This document shows positions 46,635 to 55,288 of a DNA stretch of 64,000 nucleotides, piece by piece. The notes under the pieces are model-generated. The model worked only from the letters and a program-made list of their open reading frames with translations, did no database searches and was not told where the DNA came from. Within the stretch, counting starts at the first letter, position 1. Every line of letters begins with the position of its first letter. A program made the position numbers and the translations under genes. The stretch is from Collinsella ureilytica (GTDB lineage Bacteria > Actinomycetota > Coriobacteriia > Coriobacteriales > Coriobacteriaceae), in contig NZ_JAIMFO010000008.1 of the NCBI RefSeq assembly GCF_019795105.1, positions 87,743 through 151,742 on the forward strand, in the 5' to 3' direction.

Positions 46635-47678
46635 TTAGTCTTGATACACAATGGCGTTTTTAATCACAGCCCCTGACGCATGCTCCAAAATAGCCTGCTC
46701 TGTCTCGTCAATCGAGTACTCATGTTGAACAAAGATCTCCTCTGGGAACTGACCCATTTTGATCATCTCAAATGTACTATGAACATACATAGGGGTTGTA
46801 TGGAACACACCTTTAACCGTGAGCTGGCTATAATGCATGAGATTTGTATCCAGCTGAACCTCAGCGCCCTTCTTCAGGCCGCCAAATAGCAACACAAAGC
46901 CACCCGGACGAACCATGTGCATGGAGCTCTCCCAAACCGATGGCACACCTGTCGCCTCTATTGCAACATCCACTCCGCGCTTGTCTTCTGTTAGATCCTT
47001 CACTGCCTGCGCTTGATCCTCTACTTCATCAGCCTTAACTGCATCAACAGCACCAAGCTTCATTGCAGTATCAAGACGAGCTTGTGATACATCGCATGCA
47101 ATGACATGCGCCCCGCGCAACACGCACATACGAACAAAGCCAAGTCCAATAGGGCCGCATCCATTAACGACGACATAATCGCCAATCTCAATGGGACAAT
47201 TTGCGGTTCCGTAAACTGAACATGCCATGGGTTCTAGCAAAGCAGCCTGCTTATAGCTCATTGAATCCGGCAGGTGAAACATGTTCATCTTTACAATTGG
47301 CGCAGGAATGAGTTGATATTCTGAATAAGCTCCATGTTCAAACTGATTCTGAATTAAATCGACGCACATGGACTCTTCGCCACGCTTGCAATAGTAGCAG
47401 TGACCACAAGGTGCTGAATTGTGTGCCACTACACGATCCCCCACCTTAAAGTCTTCAACACCCTCGCCCACTGCAGCAACCACGCCCGCAGCCTCATGTC
47501 CAAATCCAAAAGGCGGTTCATAGCGATATCCGCGCTTATACGTTTTTACATCTGTTCCGCACGTCAACGTTACCTTGTTTTTTACTACAACATCACCAGG
47601 ACCGGGAACCGGTATAGGAACCTCTTCCACCCTAATATCGCCAGGCGCATAAAACCGAACTGCCTTCATGGTGCTCAT
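46635..47678 (-). CDS. Zinc-dependent medium-chain dehydrogenase (polyol/threonine type)
   Basis: 347 residues. Catalytic zinc ligands appear in VTLTCGTDVKTYKRG and GFGHEAAGVVAAVG; the structural-zinc cysteines are in APCGHCYYCKRGEESMC. The Rossmann motif is VNGCGPIGLGFVRM followed by ACDVSQ, consistent with NAD preference. Its position between a galactitol-type PTS and an aldolase suggests a polyol-1-phosphate dehydrogenase. The substrate is inferred from context only. Confidence 0.88.
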   Translation of the reverse strand: MSTMKAVRFYAPGDIRVEEVPIPVPGPGDVVVKNKVTLTCGTDVKTYKRGYRYEPPFGFGHEAAGVVAAVGEGVEDFKVGDRVVAHNSAPCGHCYYCKRGEESMCVDLIQNQFEHGAYSEYQLIPAPIVKMNMFHLPDSMSYKQAALLEPMACSVYGTANCPIEIGDYVVVNGCGPIGLGFVRMCVLRGAHVIACDVSQARLDTAMKLGAVDAVKADEVEDQAQAVKDLTEDKRGVDVAIEATGVPSVWESSMHMVRPGGFVLLFGGLKKGAEVQLDTNLMHYSQLTVKGVFHTTPMYVHSTFEMIKMGQFPEEIFVQHEYSIDETEQAILEHASGAVIKNAIVYQD

Positions 47679-47724
47679 CTTAAAATCCTTTCATTTTTGC
47701 GTACTGCGCATGAGCTGTTGCTCA

Positions 47725-47958
47725 CTATTGAGTCGACCTGCTATTTCCCATGAACACGTCCTCTGTCAATCCCAGCTCTCGATAGACCCGAGGAAGTGGA
47801 ATCTTTGCAGACGTACGTTTGAGCACAAAAATCAAGCCTGCTGTGAGCAGCGTCGGAATCCACTGTCCCAATACGACCGCCATTACTAGCATGAGCGCAG
47901 CTACAAGCACACCTACATGCCAACATACAACTCTCAATCCTTCAGCTTTCATACTCAT
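47725..47958 (-). CDS. Small membrane protein of the PTS run
   Basis: 77 residues starting at ATG 47958, overlapping the IIC stop by 4 bp (ATGA). Two helices (VCWHVGVLVAALMLVMAVVL, IPTLLTAGLIFVLK) precede a hydrophilic tail SAKIPLPRVYRELGLTEDVF. I recognise no family; it is probably translated with the IIC gene. Confidence 0.55.
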   Translation of the reverse strand: MSMKAEGLRVVCWHVGVLVAALMLVMAVVLGQWIPTLLTAGLIFVLKRTSAKIPLPRVYRELGLTEDVFMGNSRSTQ

Positions 47959-49359
47959 GAGGCACTCTTTGCATTCAGCTGAGTTTGATCGAGATCACTA
48001 TTTTCTTTAATCCATCCCATGCGAACTGCTGCAGCATGCTCTTCGCGACGTTGAGCTGGGAAGTAGTAAAAGATCGCAAGCGCCACAATTCCGATGCATG
48101 CAGCAATTGCCACTGGATTAATTCGCATTGCCTCAACAACAGCCCAGCGAATTTCTGCAATATCCATTCCCCACCATGCCAGCATCTGCCCATCAGGCAC
48201 GGCACCACCGGTTTGAACAGCAAGATCATTCAACATTGGAGCAAAGTCCGTAGCAGACCAGCAAAGGATCGGCACCATAATGTAGCTGATAATGAGCATT
48301 TTGCGCATATCACCCTTGCAGCCTACAAATGCTGCTGCACATACACATACATTCATGAGATTGCCAAAGGGAAGCACGAAGTTACCAGGTAAAACAATGG
48401 ATACTAGCAAAGCAACGGGAATGGTAAGGATGATTGAAACCCAAATCTCCGGATTACCCGCAAGAATAGGCCAATCAAGACCAATAACCATTTCGCGTCC
48501 GGGGAATCGCTTCTTAATAAAAGAGTTTGCCGCATCAGAAATTGGCGTCAGAGCAGTCATGAACAGCTTAGAAACCATTGGGAACAGCGTGAGTGCACAT
48601 CCCGCTTGCACACCCGTCATAAGTGCACCCATACCCTGGCCGCCCATCAAGCCAATAATGAAGCCGATAATGAAACCGAGGATATGGTTTTCGCCAAAGA
48701 TGCCAATTTTCTTTTTTAGAGCAGCAGCATCAATTTTGCCTGATTCTGGGAGAATCTTATCAAGGAGCTGGGCAATTGGATAAAAGATGATGTTTGAAAG
48801 AAACATCGGATGAGGCATGCCAATACCCGGGACACCCGTAAGTTCAGTAATCTGATTCTTAATGTGGTCAGAGTTTTTGAGCTCAGCAATGATTTGCACA
48901 ACGGCTACCGCAAATCCAATAATGGCATTCCCAGTAACGGTGCTTACCAAAAACGCTGTAAAGATCTGATTTCCAACATTCCACATATCTACATTCAGCG
49001 TCTTTGTCCAACCAAGCAAAAGCATGATTACGTTGATGCCGATCTGCACCGGGAACATTAAGAATGCGTACTTCCAAGACCAGCACAGACCAAGACTCGG
49101 TGCCCAGCCCATATCAAGGGCAGTGAAGCTGCAGGCCGGTATTTTCAACAAAGGCTTGAGCAGCAACACCAACCGTACTACTCATAAAGCCAATAACCAT
49201 ATTGATGCCAACAAGCGCCACGCCAAGCATCAGGCCTGATGAGGCAGACTTACCCGGCTTGAGACCAACGATTACGCCAATAATGAAGAGCACGATTGGC
49301 AAAAATACGCCAGCACCCATATCAATTAAACCTTGGAAAAATGCTGCAAGAGCTTCCAT
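47955..49359 (-). pseudogene. Galactitol-type PTS EIIC, frameshifted
   Basis: The first 78 or so codons (MEALAAFFQGLIDMGAGVFL ... GVAAQAFVENTGLQL) run into HCP-stop at 49114, while the rest of the transporter continues in the next frame as TALDMGWAPSLGLCWSWKYA to 47955. The junction reads CTT-C-ACT, so removing one base (plus-strand 49125) restores a 467-residue galactitol IIC (SgcC/GatC-like) with its many helices. Without frameshifting the channel would be lost. IIA and IIB remain intact. Confidence 0.85.
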
Positions 49360-49393
49360 CTATACCCCCTCCCATCCCCACAAGGGTTTCGAG

Positions 49394-49687
49394 CTATAAA
49401 TTAAGCAGGCGAACAATTTCATCTATCGCTTCATCGACACCCACCCCAATGAGAAATGGCATGCCAGAAACAACCGGTATTGAATACTCTTCCGCTGAGC
49501 CAGGCGTGGGTGTGATCGATACATACAGATCTGCGTTGTTGATATAGGTATCCAGAGATTTAATATCGATTGCCTCTACTTTCGCCTGAGATGCCAAGCC
49601 ACGATCCTCAAGCCGATCATTGATCTTCGTTGCTACCGTTGCCGATGTTGCAATGCCCCCTCCGCACGCCACGATGATCGTTTTCAT
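49394..49687 (-). CDS. PTS EIIB, galactitol/lactose type
   Basis: 97 residues with the phosphocysteine loop MKTIIVACGGGIATSATVAT near the N-terminus. The fold is a single P-loop-like IIB domain, and the end is DEAIDEIVRLLNL. It lies between IIA and IIC; a perfect GCCAGCAA/TTGCTGGC stem (49728-49746) separates it from IIA, possibly stabilising the message. Confidence 0.9.
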   Translation of the reverse strand: MKTIIVACGGGIATSATVATKINDRLEDRGLASQAKVEAIDIKSLDTYINNADLYVSITPTPGSAEEYSIPVVSGMPFLIGVGVDEAIDEIVRLLNL

Positions 49688-49762
49688 ATAACCTCACCTT
49701 TCCGACCGCGCAGGCCTTGTTTTATGCGCCAGCAACTCTTGCTGGCGACTAGAATCGCACCA

Positions 49763-50320
49763 TCACGTAAGTCGATCTGTAAGTTCACGCATGAGCTCAT
49801 CCGGTTCTGTAAGCGTTCCGAGCACACGGAGCGCTTCTGGATCAGAGAGCAGTGAAATAAGTTTTTGCAAAACAGCGAGATGCTGCTTATCACCTTTTGC
49901 AACAAGCATAAAAACAAGCTCAACAGGCACATCAGCCACGCCAGCTCCCATTTCTTTGAATAGAACTGGTTGTGCCAAGCGCGCCGTAACAATTGCAGGC
50001 TTGTTCACATGCTCCTGAGTCATCGCATGTGGAACTGCTACCTTCAGCCCCACCGTAGGTAAGCCTGTCGGAAATTGACGCTCCCGCTCAATGACGTCTT
50101 CTGCATAACCCGGCTCAACAAAACCTGCCTGCTCAGCTCGGTTTGCTAAAACACGTATGAGTTCTTCCTTTGAATCTACGACCACGTCAAAAAGCATGAG
50201 CTCTGTGTGCAGCAGATCCTCTATGGCGACCTCCTCTTGCGCGACCTCTCCTCGCTCGATTGGTTTTTCCAGAACCTCATCTTGCACGTCCATTTTTCCT
50301 GCAATCTCTTCTTCAGTCAT
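49763..50320 (-). CDS. PTS EIIA (fructose/Ntr-type domain)
   Basis: 185 residues. An acidic N-terminal stretch of about 35 residues precedes the EIIA fold: FDVVVDSKEELIRVLANRAE, then the phospho-His site GLKVAVPHAMTQEHV and KGDKQHLAVLQKLISLL. Galactitol systems commonly use this EIIA class. A CTCACATATGCGG-like motif lies just upstream (50332-50344). Confidence 0.9.
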   Translation of the reverse strand: MTEEEIAGKMDVQDEVLEKPIERGEVAQEEVAIEDLLHTELMLFDVVVDSKEELIRVLANRAEQAGFVEPGYAEDVIERERQFPTGLPTVGLKVAVPHAMTQEHVNKPAIVTARLAQPVLFKEMGAGVADVPVELVFMLVAKGDKQHLAVLQKLISLLSDPEALRVLGTLTEPDELMRELTDRLT

Positions 50321-50435
50321 CCTGTCTGCCTCTCACATATGCGGTCGATAGTTCAAAAGCAAATCCCACGTGCACTACCATTTCCTACGGATTTGAGGAA
50401 CGCTGTAGCTCTTAAGACCGCAAAGATGAAAAGGA

Positions 50436-51257
50436 TTACGAGATATCAGCATCAAGCCCAAAATGCGCTGCAAGCTCCGCAATCTGCTCACTCGTAATTG
50501 CTTGCTTTGGCTTTCCTCCTACTGATACATACACACGGGCATTCTTCTCAATTGTCTCTATTAGGCCAATGACCTCATCAAACGATGAACCAGCAGCAAA
50601 AATACCGTGATACGGCCAAACTACAACTCGATAACGGCTCATCTTTTTTGCAGTTGCAGGGCCAATTGGACCTTCTCCGCACACCATCCATGGCATCACT
50701 CCAATGCCATCTGGAAAAACCAGTACGCACTCAGAATTAAGTGACCAGAGTGTTTTGGTAAATGCATGCTCATCCAAGTCAGCAATAGTTGACATTGCAT
50801 TGAGGTACGTTGGATGGCAATGCATGACAATACGGTTTTGACTATTCGTGGCAAGGCGAGATGCATGGCAAAGCAAGTGGGCGGGCAGCTCACTCGTAGG
50901 GCGACCGGTGCCATTTTCAAAGCCCCACAATATCTCATACGCGCCATCTTGAACGCGGATGATTCCCATATCTTGCTCAACGCGTTCAGGAAGCGTACGG
51001 AACTGCCCTCCTGATCGTGTAAGTAGAAATGCTCTACCCTCGAGTCCACAGGTATCAAAGGTTGCCGGAACATGCACTGGATCAGCGCGAAAGAAGCCTG
51101 ATAACTGGTTCATCTCTTCTGCGGAGAGGAGGTAGCTTAGATTCCCTGCATGAAACTCTCCCCATCCTGCTTGCCAAAAATAGTGACAAGAAAAAACTGC
51201 TTTCTTTAATAACTTACTCTCTTCAATTTTTCGATCGATTTGCTCACTCGCACTCAT
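50436..51257 (-). CDS. Class II aldolase, rhamnulose-1-phosphate aldolase type
   Basis: 273 residues from ATG 51257 (GGGGGAA ahead), the length of RhaD. It shows GNLSYLLS, the catalytic Glu in RPTSELPAHLLCH, zinc ligands in VMHCHPTYLNAMS, and the third His in WPYHGIFAAG. The family cleaves ketose-1-phosphates to dihydroxyacetone phosphate and an aldehyde. As no rhaA or rhaB is present, the natural substrate may come from the adjacent PTS/dehydrogenase rather than rhamnose. It is first in the run. Confidence 0.85.
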   Translation of the reverse strand: MSASEQIDRKIEESKLLKKAVFSCHYFWQAGWGEFHAGNLSYLLSAEEMNQLSGFFRADPVHVPATFDTCGLEGRAFLLTRSGGQFRTLPERVEQDMGIIRVQDGAYEILWGFENGTGRPTSELPAHLLCHASRLATNSQNRIVMHCHPTYLNAMSTIADLDEHAFTKTLWSLNSECVLVFPDGIGVMPWMVCGEGPIGPATAKKMSRYRVVVWPYHGIFAAGSSFDEVIGLIETIEKNARVYVSVGGKPKQAITSEQIAELAAHFGLDADIS

Positions 51258-51394
51258 ACGTTCCCCCACAACCTCACCTGTTTTCTGTCCATACAGGCTC
51301 CTCATGCACCAAGCCATGTAGGGCGCTCCCCTTCTCCTTCATATGGTGCAAAATCACCCAATCTTACTTACTTGAAGTATCTACTTTTATCTTC

Positions 51395-51460
51395 TTTAAT
51401 CTATCTTTATCTAGTTTTTAACTGATAAATGAAAGTAAAGCTAGATTAAACTAGATTGAA
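51395..51460. promoter_or_regulatory. Clustered inverted and direct 10-mers, candidate GlpR/DeoR operators
   Basis: Four related 10-mers sit ahead of the aldolase-PTS-dha run: TTTAATCTAT (51395-51404), CTTTATCTAG (51405-51414), CTAGATTAAA (51441-51450) and CTAGATTGAA (51451-51460). The left pair is the reverse complement of the right pair with small changes. Such multi-site arrays suit a tetrameric GlpR-type repressor. The binding protein is inferred. Confidence 0.55.
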
Positions 51461-51837
51461 CCAAGCGAGTGGTAGGTTTTACGAGATGAACGGTTGTCGA
51501 CTTATACAGCTTGATGGGACTCTGAGTTGTATCGTGATTCAAGCAAATGAGATGCCCTCTGCAACCCATAGTGTTCGGCAAGAGCTTATGCGGCTGTGCA
51601 CGATTGAGAATCTCAGCTATACAACTATACGAAATTGGTATTTGCAGCCTCACAAACGTAAAGCGGATTTCAGGAACGATTGTATTCGGTTTTATTCCCA
51701 ACTACATTAATAGGGGGTTTGTTTTAGTACATTTTTGCGCTTGTAGACACGCTTTTGACGCCAACCCCGGGCAAAAATGCGTTTTATGACGCATCAATGT
51801 ACGCTTGCCAGGGCATACGGCGCGATAACACGCCATC
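51461..51837. other. Gap without a recognised gene
   Basis: The stretch between the operator cluster and the GTPase gene is AT-rich. Short frames exist on both strands (about 74-86 codons at 51441-51710) but neither has a convincing ribosome site or familiar motif. An imperfect repeat involving GCGTTTTATGACGC lies near 51780. Confidence 0.4.
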
Positions 51838-52989
51838 TCAATCATGGATTGAATCGATACTGTGCTCGCATTCGCCATCGCATTCGTGGTCGTAGCCGCA
51901 TTCGTCATCGCATTCGTGGTCGTGGCAGTGCTCATCCCCGCACTCGTGGCTATGCTCTCCCCCGCACTCATCCCCACACTCGTGGCCGTGACTACCGCTC
52001 TTTTGAATATCGCTTTCCTCATTCAAGGCAGCACGAACATTCCCAGCAGCAATTGCTTCACGAATCAGGGGTAAAAACGCCTCACGCAGCCATGGGCGAT
52101 GAATAGAAGGGCCAATAAATACCCCTAAGCCCTGAGGCTCCTCATCCGGCTCGGCACACTCAGCAGGATCCGCACCCGTAATAGACCACATGCGATCTAC
52201 CATGTCGAACCGCAACCACTGCGCGCCACAGCGAAGATGCCCCTTCGCACGCACAATCTCGCCAAACACGCCAGCAGCCAGAGCGTCTAACAACCAAATT
52301 AGATGAGTTTCTGTTGGCAGCTCAATTCCTGCAAGCGACAGGCTTTCAAACTCATCATCAGCTGCTGACGATGCCCCAGGAAGAGCAGGCGTAGATCCAT
52401 CTAAAGCATGCTCAAGCAGCTCAGAAAACCATGCATCGGGAAGCTCTGACCACGGGCGTGCCTCAATCTGAGCTTTCGGATGAACATCTTGTATCCACGC
52501 AACAAGCTCTTCAAGCTCGCCAACTCCAGCAAGCTGCGATTTTGAAACCACTACCACCGATGCTGTTTTTACCTGATCAAGATAGATATCGGCAAAGCGT
52601 TCGCGCTGACGGACCCAGGCAGTAGCATCCACAATCGCTAAGGGTTCTAAAAGAGAAATCCGCTCATAGCTAACCTGGCGCACATTCTCAAGCACGCTTG
52701 AAAGCCGAGCGACACCCGTTGGCTCTACCACCAAATACGCTGGATCGAGTGTATTAGAAATAGTCAGTACTGAGGTGGCGAAATCCTGCTTGCCTGTGCA
52801 ACAAATACAGTTCTCGGCGCTCTCCCAAACCGAAAGCTCTTCGGTTTGAGCAAGCACCTGCGCATCAATGTCTGCCTGGCCATATTCGTTTTCATAGACC
52901 ACGAAATCCTGGCCACTTCTGCGCGCGAGCTCTTGAATGAACGTTGTCTTCCCTGCGCCCAAAAAGCCCGACACCACTAAGATGCGCAT
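51838..52989 (-). CDS. COG0523 (CobW/P47K-like) GTPase with metal-binding tail
   Basis: 383 residues. The G3E GTPase has Walker A VSGFLGAGKTTFIQEL, the CxCC zinc motif AENCICCTGKQD, and the Walker B/G3 VVEPTGVARL. The CobW C-terminal domain spans about 215-320. The last 55 residues contain over 20 His and Cys plus acidic residues (HGHECGDECGGEHSHECGD and beyond), a metal-binding tail. It probably delivers zinc, or another transition metal, to a partner enzyme. Confidence 0.92.
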   Translation of the reverse strand: MRILVVSGFLGAGKTTFIQELARRSGQDFVVYENEYGQADIDAQVLAQTEELSVWESAENCICCTGKQDFATSVLTISNTLDPAYLVVEPTGVARLSSVLENVRQVSYERISLLEPLAIVDATAWVRQRERFADIYLDQVKTASVVVVSKSQLAGVGELEELVAWIQDVHPKAQIEARPWSELPDAWFSELLEHALDGSTPALPGASSAADDEFESLSLAGIELPTETHLIWLLDALAAGVFGEIVRAKGHLRCGAQWLRFDMVDRMWSITGADPAECAEPDEEPQGLGVFIGPSIHRPWLREAFLPLIREAIAAGNVRAALNEESDIQKSGSHGHECGDECGGEHSHECGDEHCHDHECDDECGYDHECDGECEHSIDSIHD

Positions 52990-53008
52990 ATATCTCCTCT
53001 ACAACAAA

Positions 53009-53037
53009 CTGCGGGCGGAGCAAAACCCCGCCCGCAG
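53009..53037 (-). terminator. Terminator after the secondary alcohol dehydrogenase
   Basis: CTGCGGGCGG (53009-53018) and CCGCCCGCAG (53028-53037) form a perfect 10-bp GC-rich stem with a 9-base loop. On the minus strand it is followed by TTTGTTGT. It is 70 bases past the dehydrogenase stop and precedes the GTPase start. Confidence 0.7.
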
Positions 53038-53106
53038 CGTAGCATGCCTCACGGCTTTACCAAGCCAAGCTTACGAGCCAGCAAACACGCTCGTTACGCG
53101 ACCGTC

Positions 53107-54168
53107 CTACTCGTCAATCACAACAACTGGCTTGATCAGCTCAGCCGGCTTATCGCGCATCAAGAAGAGTGCCTCCTCCAAGTGCTCCCAACCATGGAAG
53201 ACATGGGTAGAAAGCGGAGAGACGTCCAAACGCCCAGAAGCTACCAGGGCACCGAGCTTCTCCATGCGCAGACGACCGCCCGGCATCAGGCCACCGCGAA
53301 TGTCTTTGTGACCCATGCCAACGCCCCACTCAACGCGTGGAATCGTAATGAACTCACCATCGCCCAGATAGTTGACGTTTCCGATCTTTCCGCCGGGCTT
53401 GAGTGCCTTTACGGCCTCCTCAAAGGTCTCACAGCCGCCACCGGCAACAATTACGCGATCCACGCCCTTGCCATCGGTCATTGCAAGCACTTGCTCAGCA
53501 ATGGAGCCATCTTTATAAGAAATGAACTCAGTTGCACCATAGCCGCGCGCAGCCTCAACGCACTTCGGACGAGTGCCCACCGCGATGATGCGCGAGGCAC
53601 CGCGCAAGGACGCACCAGCCACGCTCATAAGGCCAACCGGACCGATACCAATGACCAGCACCGTGTCGCCAAACTGTACATCTGCGAGTTCAACACCATG
53701 AAAGCCCGTGGGAACCATGTCTGAAAGCATGCACGCATCTACCGGATTGATACTATCGGGCATATGAGCAAGGTTTCCATCGGCATCATTGACGTGGAAG
53801 AACTCTGAGAATACGCCGTCTTTAAAGTTGGAGAACTTCCAGCCAGCAAGCATACCGCCAGAGTGCATGGAGTAGCCAGCCTGCGCCTCAAGCGAGTTCC
53901 AGTCAGGAGTAATGGCAGGTACGAGCACACGATCGCCCGGCTTGAAGTCGCGAACAAGCTCGCCCACCTCAACAACAACACCGCAGCCCTCATGGCCAAG
54001 AATCATATTGTGGCGCTCGCCAATTGCACCCTCCCAGAGAGTGTGGACGTCAGAAGTGCAAATTGCTACGGCAAGCGGGCGCACAATGGCATCTGCCGGA
54101 CCGCAGGTGGGGGTATCCTTCTCAATCCATCCGGATTCCCCAATTTTGAGCATTGCGTAACCCTTCAT
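53107..54168 (-). CDS. NADP-type secondary alcohol (isopropanol) dehydrogenase
   Basis: 353 residues from ATG 54168. It follows the clostridial/Thermoanaerobacter secondary-ADH pattern closely: MKGYAMLKIGESGWIEKD, PLAVAICTSDVHTLWEGAIG (zinc Cys), NMILGHEGCGVVVEVGE (zinc His, Glu), FKPGDRVLVPAITPDWNSLE, and the third ligand Asp in LSDMVPTGFHGVELAD. There is no structural-zinc cysteine loop, as expected. The coenzyme motif IGIGPVGLM with VGTRP favours NADP(H). It would interconvert ketones and secondary alcohols. Confidence 0.92.
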   Translation of the reverse strand: MKGYAMLKIGESGWIEKDTPTCGPADAIVRPLAVAICTSDVHTLWEGAIGERHNMILGHEGCGVVVEVGELVRDFKPGDRVLVPAITPDWNSLEAQAGYSMHSGGMLAGWKFSNFKDGVFSEFFHVNDADGNLAHMPDSINPVDACMLSDMVPTGFHGVELADVQFGDTVLVIGIGPVGLMSVAGASLRGASRIIAVGTRPKCVEAARGYGATEFISYKDGSIAEQVLAMTDGKGVDRVIVAGGGCETFEEAVKALKPGGKIGNVNYLGDGEFITIPRVEWGVGMGHKDIRGGLMPGGRLRMEKLGALVASGRLDVSPLSTHVFHGWEHLEEALFLMRDKPAELIKPVVVIDE

Positions 54169-54472
54169 AAGCTCTTCTCTTCTCCCCGTGGTGATCCGCA
54201 CACCTCGGCTCGGTGGTGCCTCAGCACCCTTATGGATAGACCTCGTTGCGAGGGCTTTCCCCATTTTGTCCAAGCATTACAGGAACAAGCAGATTTCTCG
54301 TTGCCGACCGGCGAACGGTTGGTATCTGTCAGGGACAGGCACAATCTGTGATGCTGGGGTGGTGGCGATGTAAGGCTGGGGTAAAGACGAATGCTGCTGG
54401 TGATTGCTGGCACAAGCCATGTCCGCGTGGTCTGATGCGTTAGAGCTGGTATTGAACAGGAAGGGGCGCGCT
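54169..54472. other. Intergenic stretch upstream of the dehydrogenase and the small ORF
   Basis: About 300 bases with no supportable gene on either strand. It must hold the dehydrogenase promoter (minus) and any promoter for the small ORF (plus), but I see no clear -35/-10 pair. Confidence 0.4.
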
Positions 54473-54559
54473 ATGTTTGCAGAGATCGTTACGGGTATCA
54501 CTGGCTTTGCTGGCCTCATGGCTGCCAACCTTGTTGGTATCTTTTTTTACAACAAGTAG
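54473..54559 (+). CDS. 28-residue hydrophobic small protein
   Basis: ATG 54473 to TAG 54557-54559, with AGGAAGGGG 7-12 bases upstream. The peptide begins MFAEIVTGITGFAGLMAANL and ends FFYNK: one membrane-spanning helix with a single acidic residue near the start and a Lys end. Size and shape resemble type I toxins or regulatory membrane peptides. No family is recognisable at this length. Confidence 0.45.
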   Translation: MFAEIVTGITGFAGLMAANLVGIFFYNK

Positions 54560-55124
54560 CCCAAGCGCTCACGGATCATCGCGTTCCTGTTTGGACTCAG
54601 CTGCCAATCATCGATTTTGCTTGCGTGAGCAGCGCTCAGTTAAGCCTTGACCGAAGATCCATGCCTGAGCGCTACCCATGTTTTGTCACGCCATTTGGTT
54701 CCAGCGGCCTCCACCGCACCAAAACTGCAAGATACCGCTCGACCTGAACATCAACTATATGTGGCACATATTCCTGCAGTACAAGATCTTGACCTGGCAT
54801 AATCGAGCCCCTTCACAAATTTGAGAAGCTCTGTAATAGATTTTCCGATAGTCTCGTTATAGATTTTCCGATATCAAGCTGTAGCAGTATGTCATGAGCC
54901 CCGCTCATCGTGAGACTACATGCGCTACGCTTGCTTGCTGCTTGGGGAGCTTGAGGGCATCCTCGTTGAGCGGCTTGAACCATGCGTAGCAAAGACATAG
55001 AAAGCTGTCTGTTTGAGCGGATCGCTCTGCTGCGGCGGTCAGAGCACGTGGAGACAACCAGATGTTCGCGCAATCTTGGTTAAAGCACAGAAGCTGAAGT
55101 ATATGCGCTCGAAGCATCAGCTCT
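54560..55124. other. Trailer region between the small ORF and the CRISPR locus
   Basis: No confident gene. A 42-codon minus frame at 54672-54800 starts MPGQDLVLQEYVPHIVD and has AAGGGG 9 bases ahead of its ATG, but no family is evident and it could be a remnant. Other open frames here lack ribosome sites. The stretch may contain decayed genes. Confidence 0.3.
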
Positions 55125-55146
55125 ATTATCAGTCAGAACGACACTG
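55125..55146 (-). repeat. Isolated degenerate CRISPR repeat (or second anti-repeat)
   Basis: Twenty-one of 22 bases match repeat positions 6-27, ATTATCAGTCAGAACGACAC being the first 20 of them, and the flanks diverge at once. It is 164 bases from the first full repeat, past the array terminator hairpin. It is most simply a fossil repeat; a tracrRNA-like anti-repeat is the alternative, but no nexus-like sequence or T run follows. Confidence 0.6.
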
Positions 55147-55242
55147 ATGTGATAAGCTGTGAACCGGACGGCTAAGAGATGCTACCTCACGGTCGCTCCA
55201 AGCATAAACTTAGGTGCAGACGGCTTCTAGGTTTTGACTCTT

Positions 55243-55276
55243 GGGCTACTTATTTCTGTTTCAGAATAAGTAGCCC
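55243..55276 (-). terminator. Strong hairpin at the distal end of the CRISPR array
   Basis: GGGCTACTTATT (55243-55254) and AATAAGTAGCCC (55265-55276) form a perfect 12-bp stem, extended by CTG/CAG. It starts 12 bases past the last (leader-distal) repeat in the direction of array transcription and likely ends the pre-crRNA. The U-rich tail is on the other strand (ACTTTT), so it may be bidirectional or act as a processing barrier. Confidence 0.6.
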
Positions 55277-55288
55277 ACTTTTACTGGA

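Noticed and set aside
51441-51710. Overlapping frames on both strands upstream of the GTPase
   Set aside because: Neither has a good start or motif, and the region contains operator-like repeats.
54813-55117. Minus-strand frames of 70-86 codons beside the array
   Set aside because: No recognisable motif and no ribosome site; one covers the fossil repeat flank.
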